DNA of 8,491 bases, from contig CACYBJ010000033.1 of the NCBI GenBank assembly GCA_902772565.1, positions 1 to 8,491 on the forward strand, written 5' to 3'. The position numbers were made by a program, and so were the translations under genes. Origin of the DNA: an uncultured Lachnospiraceae bacterium (lineage in GTDB: Bacteria > Bacillota > Clostridia > Lachnospirales > Lachnospiraceae). This document shows, in pieces, positions 1 through 6,794 of this stretch (position 1 is the first letter of the stretch; every line of letters begins with the position of its first letter). The notes beneath the pieces were generated by a model, which ran no database searches, had not been told where the DNA came from, and saw only the letters and a program-made list of their open reading frames with translations.

Positions 1-3000
1 GATAAAGTTACCATGAACTGTACTTCCGGTTCCTTTATTAGTCCATTTAGACTTGAAAGTATACGTGATACTTTTGAAAATGCATACTTTTCCCCGAAAG
101 GTCTTGCACTTGATTTAAAAATCTTTTATCCAAATATTAAATTTGACAATGAAATCGATGCGTTTACCAAGTATTCCGATGAAATCTTCGCCAGGATTTC
201 CATCAATAATCACATGGTTTTGTTTGTGTGTCATCATGCAAAACTGAGCACCGAAGACGACACTGTCATTATCGATCTTGAAAAAGACGCTTTGTCCGAA
301 AAGGTCTCAAAAACACTTTCCGATGATATTAACAGAATACTAAAAGAATGGTTCGGCATTACTCTTAAAATCATGGTTATAATGCATGATATTGAGATTA
401 AGGACGAAAGGGATGAGAATTACAACTTCCTTACGGATGCCGAGGGAGCAAGGCCTCAGCATAAGCCTGCCGATTTAAAGGTTGCAGTGGCAAAGACCCC
501 CAAGAAAAAGTCTTCCGATAAATCAGATGATGATAAGAAGAACTACCGTAAGCCGAAACTCCCGGAGGATCCGGATATATTCTACGGCCGCAATGAAGTC
601 GGCGATGAGTATCATATAAATGATATGGCCGACGGTATGTACAGTATTGTTCTTCGCGGCATGATCTCCTCTGTGGAAGAAAAGCCTATTAAAAACGACA
701 GAACAATTCTTATATTTAACATTACTGATTTTACAGATACCATTTCCGCCAAAATTTTTGTTAAGAACGATCAGCTGGACAAGTATAAGGGCGAAATTAA
801 ACCCGGCAAATTCATTAAGCTTTGCGGTGACTGCGCCTATGACACTTTTTCCAGGGAAATATCCATCAGTAACATTAAATACATCAAAAGGATTAAAGAT
901 TTCAGAACCGGAAGAGTTGATAAGTCAGAGGTCAAGAGAGTAGAACTGCATGCTCATACCCAGATGAGCGATCTGGATGCCGTAACACATGTTGAAGAAT
1001 ATGTAAGAAGAGCCTTTGACTGGGGACACCCGGCCGTTGCCATTACGGATCACGGTGTTGTACAGGCTTTCCCGGATGCATTTCATTATATTCGTGACCT
1101 GAATTTCAAGGATGACCCCGAAAAGCAGGAAAGACTTAAGAAGTTTAAACTGATTTACGGTTGCGAGGGTTATCTTGTAAACGATGATGACCTTGTGGAT
1201 GAAAACGGAAATCCTTACGATTCCCCGGAAGTCTATACCGAAAAAGTTAAAAAAGCCGGCTATTACCATATTATTCTTATAGCAAAGAATGATCTTGGCA
1301 GATGCAACCTTTATAAACTTGTATCTGAGTCACATCTTAATTATTTCAGCAGAAGACCACGTATTCCAAAGTCTCTTCTCCTTAAAAACAGGGAGGGTAT
1401 CATAATCGGTTCCGCCTGTGTTGCCGGCGAACTTATGGATGCCTATGTTAACAATCTGCCGGAGGAAAGAATCGAGAAGATTTCGGAACTCTATGATTAT
1501 TATGAAGTTCAGCCTACGGGAAACAATGCCTATCTTATAAGAGAGGATAAGTATCCTGATTTTAAGAAGGAAGAAGACCTTCAGAATCTGAACAAAAAGG
1601 TTATCGATCTTGCTGACAAACACAATAAGCTTTGCGTTGCCACCTGCGACGTTCATTATCTGGATCCGGAAGATGAAGTATACCGTCGTATTATAATGGC
1701 CAATAAAGGTTTTGCGGATGCGGACCTTCAGCCGCCGATATATTTCAGAACCACAGAGGAAATGCTTAGGGAGTTTGAATATATCCCCTATGAAAAGGCG
1801 CTTGAGATTGTTGTTACCAACACCAATAAGATTGCTGATATGGTTGAGTATATCGAGCCTGTACGTCCCGATAAATGTCCGCCGGTAATCGAAAACTCCG
1901 ATAACGATCTTCGCGAAATCTGTTATAAAAAAGCCAATTCCATGTACGGCGATCCGCTGCCTGATATAGTTAAGAACCGTCTTGATAAGGAACTTAATTC
2001 TATTATCAGTAACGGCTATTCCGTTATGTATATTATCGCCCAGAAACTGGTTAAGGATTCCAACGATCACGGCTATATGGTAGGTTCCCGAGGATCCGTA
2101 GGCTCATCCTTTGTAGCCACCATGTCGGGAATCACAGAAGTTAATCCTTTACAGCCGCATTATTATTGCGATAACTGTTTCTATTCGGATTTTGAATCGG
2201 AAGATGTAATGTATGCCGTTGAAAACGGTAACTCAGGCTATGATCTTCCGGATAAGGTATGCCCAAAGTGCGGCAAAAGACTGCACAGAGACGGACAGAA
2301 TATTCCTTTTGAAACCTTCCTTGGTTTCTACGGCGATAAGGAACCCGATATTGACCTTAACTTCTCCGGAGATTATCAGTCCGAAGCCCACAAGTATACG
2401 GGCGTTATCTTTGGTGAAGGTCATACCTTTAAGGCCGGAACCATCGGTACCCTTGCGGAAAAGACTGCCTTCGGATATACAAAGCATTATTACGAAGACA
2501 AGGGGATTCATAAACGAACGGCAGAAATCGAACGTCTGGCAAAGGGCGTTGAAGGTGTTAAGCAGACCACGGGTCAGCACCCGGGAGGTATTGTAGTACT
2601 TCCTCACGGCGAGGAGATTTATACCTTTACCCCTGTTCAAAGACCGGCCAATAAGGATCTTGATATTATTACAACCCATTTCGATTATCATAAGATCGAT
2701 CATAACCTTCTGAAACTTGATATTCTCGGTCACGATGATCCTACCATGATCAGATTTCTGGAGGATCTTACCGGTGAGGATGCAAAGACCTGGCCCATGG
2801 ACGACCCCAAGGTTATGTCCATATTTGCCACCTGCGAGGCCCTGGGTGTAACAGAGGATATGATAGGTACGGATTTGGGCTCCCTGGGAATTCCCGAACT
2901 GGGAACCAATTTCGTTATGAACATGCTAAGGGAGACCAAACCCAAGACTTTCTCCGACATGATACGTATTTCGGGACTTTCGCACGGTACCGATGTTTGG

Positions 3001-3810
3001 TCAAATAACGCCCAGACTCTTATCGCAGAAGGCAAATGCACCCTTGCCACAGCCATCTGTACCAGAGATGATATTATGACCTATCTGATTCTTAAAGGTC
3101 TTCCTGCGGGTGATGCCTTTAAAATCATGGAAGATGTACGTAAGGGTAAGGTAGCAAAAAAGAAGAGTGCCAAGTGGGATGAATGGTCTAAAATGATGCA
3201 GGAGCACGGTGTTCCGGACTGGTACGTATGGTCATGTACCATGATCAAGTACATGTTCCCCAAGGCCCACGCCTGCGCCTACGTTATGATGGCTATCCGT
3301 ATTGCCTACTGTAAGGTTTACCATCCGCTGGCATATTACTGCGCTTATTTCTCCATCAGAGCCAAAGATTTTGATTACGAAATGATGACTCAGGGACTTA
3401 AGCATCTGCAGGATGCAATGGATGTTATAAAAAATCATATTGAACAGGGCGTTGCCACACCGAAAGAAAAAGCTCAGTACGATGATGCTCTTTTGGTAAG
3501 GGAAATGTACTGCAGAGGTTTTGAATTTACACCTATTGATATTTATAAGGTTAAAGCAACCCGTTTTCAGATAGTTGACGGCAAACTCATGCCTTCCCTT
3601 ACATCCATTGACGGATGCGGAGAAATAGCCGCACACATGGCTGAAGAGGCAGGAAAGGGAGAGAAGTTCGTATCCATTAATGAGTACAAGGAGAGAACCA
3701 AACTTCCTCAGTCCGTAATCGACTGTATGACCCGCATGGGCATACTTGAAGGCCTTCCTCAGGATTCCCAGATGTCATTTATGGATCTGTTTGCAGGCCT
3801 TACGGAATGA
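1..3810 (+). CDS. polC: PolC-type DNA polymerase III alpha subunit lacking the DnaQ-like exonuclease domain (5' end outside window)
   Basis: This is the replicative DNA polymerase of Gram-positive bacteria, which extends primers at the fork while held on the beta clamp. Residues are numbered from the Met at base 13. The frame is open to base 1, that Met has no visible ribosome-binding site, and the first residues align (from memory) about 50 residues into B. subtilis PolC, so the true start probably lies upstream. Domains in order: N-terminal domain to ~140, Lys-rich charged linker ~150-185, OB fold ~197-300, PHP domain ~308-550, a C719/C722/C750/C753 zinc finger, and palm with catalytic D779, D781 and D903. 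The fingers include IKYMFPKAHACAY. The C-terminal HhH region is followed by a QMSFMDLF clamp-binding tail (1253-1260). PHP ligands H313, H315, D322, H347, E385, H419, C469, D546 and H548 are all present. The DnaQ exonuclease normally inserted in PHP is missing. No clear terminator follows the stop codon, so transcripts may run to the terminator after tRNA-Glu. Confidence 0.96.
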   Translation, partial: DKVTMNCTSGSFISPFRLESIRDTFENAYFSPKGLALDLKIFYPNIKFDNEIDAFTKYSDEIFARISINNHMVLFVCHHAKLSTEDDTVIIDLEKDALSEKVSKTLSDDINRILKEWFGITLKIMVIMHDIEIKDERDENYNFLTDAEGARPQHKPADLKVAVAKTPKKKSSDKSDDDKKNYRKPKLPEDPDIFYGRNEVGDEYHINDMADGMYSIVLRGMISSVEEKPIKNDRTILIFNITDFTDTISAKIFVKNDQLDKYKGEIKPGKFIKLCGDCAYDTFSREISISNIKYIKRIKDFRTGRVDKSEVKRVELHAHTQMSDLDAVTHVEEYVRRAFDWGHPAVAITDHGVVQAFPDAFHYIRDLNFKDDPEKQERLKKFKLIYGCEGYLVNDDDLVDENGNPYDSPEVYTEKVKKAGYYHIILIAKNDLGRCNLYKLVSESHLNYFSRRPRIPKSLLLKNREGIIIGSACVAGELMDAYVNNLPEERIEKISELYDYYEVQPTGNNAYLIREDKYPDFKKEEDLQNLNKKVIDLADKHNKLCVATCDVHYLDPEDEVYRRIIMANKGFADADLQPPIYFRTTEEMLREFEYIPYEKALEIVVTNTNKIADMVEYIEPVRPDKCPPVIENSDNDLREICYKKANSMYGDPLPDIVKNRLDKELNSIISNGYSVMYIIAQKLVKDSNDHGYMVGSRGSVGSSFVATMSGITEVNPLQPHYYCDNCFYSDFESEDVMYAVENGNSGYDLPDKVCPKCGKRLHRDGQNIPFETFLGFYGDKEPDIDLNFSGDYQSEAHKYTGVIFGEGHTFKAGTIGTLAEKTAFGYTKHYYEDKGIHKRTAEIERLAKGVEGVKQTTGQHPGGIVVLPHGEEIYTFTPVQRPANKDLDIITTHFDYHKIDHNLLKLDILGHDDPTMIRFLEDLTGEDAKTWPMDDPKVMSIFATCEALGVTEDMIGTDLGSLGIPELGTNFVMNMLRETKPKTFSDMIRISGLSHGTDVWSNNAQTLIAEGKCTLATAICTRDDIMTYLILKGLPAGDAFKIMEDVRKGKVAKKKSAKWDEWSKMMQEHGVPDWYVWSCTMIKYMFPKAHACAYVMMAIRIAYCKVYHPLAYYCAYFSIRAKDFDYEMMTQGLKHLQDAMDVIKNHIEQGVATPKEKAQYDDALLVREMYCRGFEFTPIDIYKVKATRFQIVDGKLMPSLTSIDGCGEIAAHMAEEAGKGEKFVSINEYKERTKLPQSVIDCMTRMGILEGLPQDSQMSFMDLFAGLTE

Positions 3811-3833
3811 TTGTAAAAGATTATAAAAAGTTC

Positions 3834-3862
3834 TTGCATTTTTTATAACTATCGTGTATTAT
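3834..3862 (+). promoter_or_regulatory. Sigma-A type promoter for tRNA-Glu
   Basis: A -35 box TTGCAT (3834-3839) and a -10 box TATTAT (3857-3862) are separated by 17 bases. This puts the transcription start near 3869, about 24 bases before the mature tRNA. The -35 box overlaps the loop and right arm of an all-A/T inverted repeat (3821-3829 with 3840-3848). The call rests on sequence match only. Confidence 0.65.
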
Positions 3863-3891
3863 ATCGATTGTTGACAAAAAAACAATCGGTA
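3862..3891. repeat. Inverted repeat abutting the tRNA-Glu 5' end
   Basis: Bases 3862-3872 and 3881-3891 are complementary over 11 positions, one of them a T-G wobble, around an 8-base loop. The right arm ends one base before the mature tRNA. The left arm spans the expected transcription start, so a full hairpin probably cannot form in the RNA. If the repeat has a role it would be as a DNA dyad over the start site. It may also be chance in A/T-rich sequence. Confidence 0.35.
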
Positions 3892-3892
3892 T

Positions 3893-3964
3893 GGCTCGTT
3901 GGTCAAGAGGCTAAGACGTCGCCCTCTCACGGCGAAAACAGGGGTTCGATTCCCCTACGAGCTG
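3893..3964 (+). tRNA. tRNA-Glu (anticodon CTC)
   Basis: The 72 bases fold into a complete cloverleaf. The acceptor stem is GGCTCGT with ACGAGCT (3893-3899 / 3957-3963). The D stem is GTC/GAC (3902-3904 / 3915-3917) with the GG pair in its loop. The anticodon stem is TCGCC/GGCGA with loop CTCTCAC, giving anticodon CTC at 3926-3928. The variable loop has four bases, and the T arm is AGGGG-TTCGATT-CCCCT. The overall sequence resembles Firmicute tRNA-Glu, and the product reads GAG codons. The discriminator is G (3964), and CCA is not encoded, so it must be added after transcription. The first acceptor pair is a G1-U72 wobble. The gene has its own promoter and is followed after five bases by a terminator, so it appears to be a single-tRNA unit. 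Confidence 0.97.
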
Positions 3965-3968
3965 CTCT

Positions 3969-3998
3969 AAGGCGAAAACTTAGGTTTTCGCCTTTTTT
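3969..3998 (+). terminator. Intrinsic terminator after tRNA-Glu
   Basis: A perfect 11-bp stem (3969-3979 with 3984-3994) closes a four-base TTAG loop and runs into six T's (3993-3998). It ends the tRNA transcript and any polC readthrough. The left arm shares the nine bases GGCGAAAAC with the tRNA (3931-3939). Confidence 0.92.
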
Positions 3999-4002
3999 AT
4001 TC

Positions 4003-4031
4003 TTGAAGTTTAAATATATAAACATTATAAT
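4003..4031 (+). promoter_or_regulatory. Sigma-A type promoter for alaS
   Basis: TTGAAG (4003-4008), a 17-base spacer and a perfect TATAAT (4026-4031) lie just after the tRNA terminator. The expected start near 4038 leaves a leader of about 25 bases, too short for a T-box or other riboswitch. The surrounding sequence is very A/T-rich. Confidence 0.75.
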
Positions 4032-4052
4032 TATTTAGTTATAAATTTACTT

Positions 4053-4057
4053 GGAGG
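4053..4057 (+). promoter_or_regulatory. Ribosome-binding site that fixes the alaS start
   Basis: GGAGG lies five bases before ATG at 4063. An in-frame TTG at 4051 would place this site inside the coding region, so the ATG is chosen. The protein then begins MKFYSENELRR, as expected for AlaRS. Confidence 0.88.
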
Positions 4058-4062
4058 ATACC

Positions 4063-6699
4063 ATGAAATTCTACAGTGAAAACGAATTAAGAAGAATGTA
4101 TCTTGAGTTCTTTGAAAGCAAAGGTCATCTTAAGATGAACAGCTTTTCACTTGTTCCCAAGAATGATAAATCTTTACTTTTAATAAATGCCGGTATGGCG
4201 CCTTTAAAGCCTTATTTTACAGGTCAGGAGATTCCTCCGAGAAGAAGAGTGACTACCTGCCAGAAGTGTATCAGAACAGGCGATATCGAGAATGTTGGTA
4301 AGACAGCAAGACATCTTACTTTCTTCGAAATGCTTGGTAACTTCTCCTTTGGTGATTATTTCAAGAAGGAAGCCATTGCCTGGTCTTGGGAGTTCTTAAC
4401 CGAAGTAATCGGTCTCGATCCCAACAGACTTTATCCTTCAATCTATCAGGATGATGATGAAGCATTTGAAATCTGGAATAAGCAGCAGGGAATTCCTGCC
4501 GACAGAATCTTCAGATTCGGCAAGGAAGACAATTTCTGGGAGCATGGTGCAGGCCCCTGCGGTCCATGTTCAGAAATCTATTATGACCGTGGCGAGAAGT
4601 ACGGCTGCGGAAAGCCCGGTTGTACCGTAGGATGTGACTGCGATCGTTTCATGGAAGTATGGAACAATGTATTCACACAGTTTGACGGCGACGGCAAGGG
4701 CGGCTATACCGAACTTGATAACAAGAATATTGATACCGGTATGGGTCTTGAAAGACTTGCAGTTGTATGCCAGGACGTAGATACCGTATTTGATATCGAT
4801 ACAATGAAAAATATCAGAGATGCTGTATGCGGACTTTGCGGAGCAGAGTACGAAACAGATCCTGTTAAGGATGTTTCCATCCGCCTTATTACAGATCACA
4901 TCCGTTCCATTACCTTTATGGCCAGCGACGGTATCCTTCCTTCAAACGAAGGCCGTGGTTATGTAATGAGAAGACTTCTTCGCCGTGCCGCAAGACACGG
5001 ACGTCTGCTTGGTATCGGCGGTCTTTTCCTTTCCAAGCTTTGTGAGACGGTAATCAACGAAGCCAAGGACGGCTATCCGGAACTTGAAGAGAAGAAGTCC
5101 TATATTCTTAAGGTTATTACAACAGAAGAAGAAAACTTCAACAAGACTATCGATCAGGGACTTGCAATTCTTAATGAGTATCAGGCCAAGCTTGCAGCCG
5201 AAGGCGGAAAGGTTCTTTCCGGTGAGGACGCATTTAAGCTCTATGATACCTACGGATTCCCGTTAGACCTTACTATGGAAATTCTTTCCGATAAGGATAT
5301 GACCGTAGATGAGGAAGCTTTCAAAAAGTGCATGGAAGTTCAGCGTGAGACTGCAAGACGCGCCCGCAAGGTAACCAATTACATGGGTGCCGATGCCACC
5401 GTTTACGATGAGATCGATGCCGAAATCACTACGGAATTTGACGGCTATGATAATTACAGCTTAGAATCCACCGTTTCCGTTCTTACTACGGAAGATGCCA
5501 TTGTAGATGAACTTACAGAAGGTACAAACGGTACAATTATCGTTGATAAGACTCCTTTCTATGCTACCATGGGTGGTCAGATGGCAGATACCGGTGTTAT
5601 TACTGCAGACGGTTTTGAATTTGCCGTAAGCGATGCAATCAAGCTTAAGGGCGGTAAAGTCGGACATGTGGGAACAGTTATCACCGGCAGCATTAAAAAG
5701 GGTGATAAGGTTACTCTTTCCGTAAACAAAGAACAGCGTGACATGACTTGCAAGAACCATTCCGCAACTCACCTTCTTCAGAAGGCCCTTCGTACGGTTC
5801 TCGGCGATCATGTACAGCAGCACGGTTCTCTTAACAACAAAGAAAAACTCAGATTCGACTTTTCACATTTCCAGGCCATGACAGCCGAAGAAATCAAAGA
5901 AGTTGAAAGACTTGTTAATAACGCAATTGCCGCAGATTATCCTGTAGTAACCAAAGTTATGAGCCTTGATGAGGCAAGAAAGTCCGGCGCTATGGCACTC
6001 TTTGACGAAAAGTACGGCGAAAGCGTTAGAGTTGTTGATATGGGCGGCTGGTCTGTAGAACTTTGCGGCGGTACTCATGTTAAGAACACCGGAACCATCG
6101 GTGCATTCAAGATTCTTTCGGAAAGCGGTATTTCCGCAGGTGTAAGAAGAATCGAAGCCATCACTTCTTCAAACGTATTTGCATACTTTGATAATCTTGA
6201 GAAGATTCTTGAGGCTGCTTCCAAGAATGCAAAATGCGATGTTAAACAGCTTCCGGAAAAGATTACAGCTCTTCATGAAGAAATTAAGAGCCTTTCTTCC
6301 GAAAACGAAAAGTTAAAGGCCAAGATTGCAAATGCATCTGCCGGAGACGTACTTTCAAGTGCGGTGGATGTTAACGGCATCAAGGTTCTTGCTGTGAAGG
6401 TTGAAGGCGTTGACATGAACGGTCTTCGTAATCTCGGAGACTCCTTCAAGGAAAAACTGGGAGACTCCTTCATTTACCTTGTAAGTTCCGCAGGCGACAA
6501 GGTTTCACTTGTGGCTATGGCTACAGATGCAGCTGTTAAGGCTGGTGCCAATGCAGGCGATGTTATTAAGCAGACAGCACAGCTTGTAGGCGGTGGCGGC
6601 GGCGGTCGTCCGAACATGGCTCAGGCCGGCGGCAAGAACCCGGCAGGCATTGATGATGCAGTAAAGGCAGCTGCTGAAATTATGAAAGCCCAGCTTTAA
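4063..6699 (+). CDS. alaS: Alanyl-tRNA synthetase
   Basis: This cytosolic class II synthetase attaches alanine to tRNA-Ala and hydrolyses mischarged Ser- and Gly-tRNA-Ala. At 878 residues it matches the family (E. coli has 876). The catalytic core includes R71 in CQKCIRTGD, the motif 2 region HLTFFEMLGNFSFGDYF (84-100) and motif 3 GMGLERL (226-232). A cysteine-rich segment (C166, C169, C182, C187, C191, C193) is usual in Firmicute AlaRS. The editing domain carries zinc ligands H566 and H570 (HSATH) and C668 and H672 (CGGTH). A helical charged stretch (~732-757) precedes the C-terminal domain with its Gly6 run (843-848). The gene has its own promoter and GGAGG site. No T-box leader fits upstream. 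No terminator separates it from the rpsU promoter, so some readthrough into rpsU is possible. Nothing in the protein looks broken or unusual. Confidence 0.98.
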   Translation: MKFYSENELRRMYLEFFESKGHLKMNSFSLVPKNDKSLLLINAGMAPLKPYFTGQEIPPRRRVTTCQKCIRTGDIENVGKTARHLTFFEMLGNFSFGDYFKKEAIAWSWEFLTEVIGLDPNRLYPSIYQDDDEAFEIWNKQQGIPADRIFRFGKEDNFWEHGAGPCGPCSEIYYDRGEKYGCGKPGCTVGCDCDRFMEVWNNVFTQFDGDGKGGYTELDNKNIDTGMGLERLAVVCQDVDTVFDIDTMKNIRDAVCGLCGAEYETDPVKDVSIRLITDHIRSITFMASDGILPSNEGRGYVMRRLLRRAARHGRLLGIGGLFLSKLCETVINEAKDGYPELEEKKSYILKVITTEEENFNKTIDQGLAILNEYQAKLAAEGGKVLSGEDAFKLYDTYGFPLDLTMEILSDKDMTVDEEAFKKCMEVQRETARRARKVTNYMGADATVYDEIDAEITTEFDGYDNYSLESTVSVLTTEDAIVDELTEGTNGTIIVDKTPFYATMGGQMADTGVITADGFEFAVSDAIKLKGGKVGHVGTVITGSIKKGDKVTLSVNKEQRDMTCKNHSATHLLQKALRTVLGDHVQQHGSLNNKEKLRFDFSHFQAMTAEEIKEVERLVNNAIAADYPVVTKVMSLDEARKSGAMALFDEKYGESVRVVDMGGWSVELCGGTHVKNTGTIGAFKILSESGISAGVRRIEAITSSNVFAYFDNLEKILEAASKNAKCDVKQLPEKITALHEEIKSLSSENEKLKAKIANASAGDVLSSAVDVNGIKVLAVKVEGVDMNGLRNLGDSFKEKLGDSFIYLVSSAGDKVSLVAMATDAAVKAGANAGDVIKQTAQLVGGGGGGRPNMAQAGGKNPAGIDDAVKAAAEIMKAQL

Positions 6700-6707
6700 T
6701 AAAAGTG

Positions 6708-6735
6708 TTGACTGATACCGATTTTGTGGTATACT
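6708..6735 (+). promoter_or_regulatory. Strong extended -10 promoter for rpsU
   Basis: TTGACT (6708-6713), a 16-base spacer and TATACT (6730-6735) are preceded by an extended -10 TG at 6727-6728 (TGGTATACT). Transcription should start near 6742, giving a leader of about 53 bases. The near-consensus match suits a ribosomal protein gene. It lies nine bases after the alaS stop codon. Confidence 0.82.
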
Positions 6736-6777
6736 ATCATTGTTTATTAATGTGCTTTAAGTACCTATTCCAATATC

Positions 6778-6787
6778 GGAGGGAGGG
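6778..6787 (+). promoter_or_regulatory. Tandem Shine-Dalgarno tract of rpsU
   Basis: The run GGAGGGAGGG contains two overlapping GGAGG-type sites. The nearer one ends seven bases before the TTG start at 6795. This strong tract supports the non-ATG start and suggests high translation, or a target for translational control. Confidence 0.8.
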
Positions 6788-6794
6788 AAATTGA

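Noticed and set aside
1330..2070. Long open frames on the minus strand within polC (also 2233-2733 and 3232-3636)
   Set aside because: They are shadows of a strongly conserved polC coding region. Their translations are hydrophobic, resemble no family I know, and have no ribosome-binding sites or promoters that I could see.
2167..2271. Cysteine-rich segment in PolC as an inserted foreign domain
   Set aside because: C719/C722/C750/C753 match the zinc-binding element normally present in PolC ahead of the catalytic DID motif.
3871..3899. TTGACA at 3871-3876 as a second tRNA promoter
   Set aside because: At 17-base spacing the -10 would be GCTCGT inside the tRNA, which has no resemblance to the consensus.
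4051..4062. TTG at 4051 as the alaS start, adding four residues
   Set aside because: It would place the GGAGG site inside the coding region, and no other site lies upstream at proper spacing. ATG at 4063 fits both the site and the family N-terminus.
4606..4644. Cysteine cluster in the AlaRS catalytic domain as an unusual metal site
   Set aside because: The YGCGKPGC…GCDCDRF pattern is common in Firmicute AlaRS as I remember it, so it is not distinctive.
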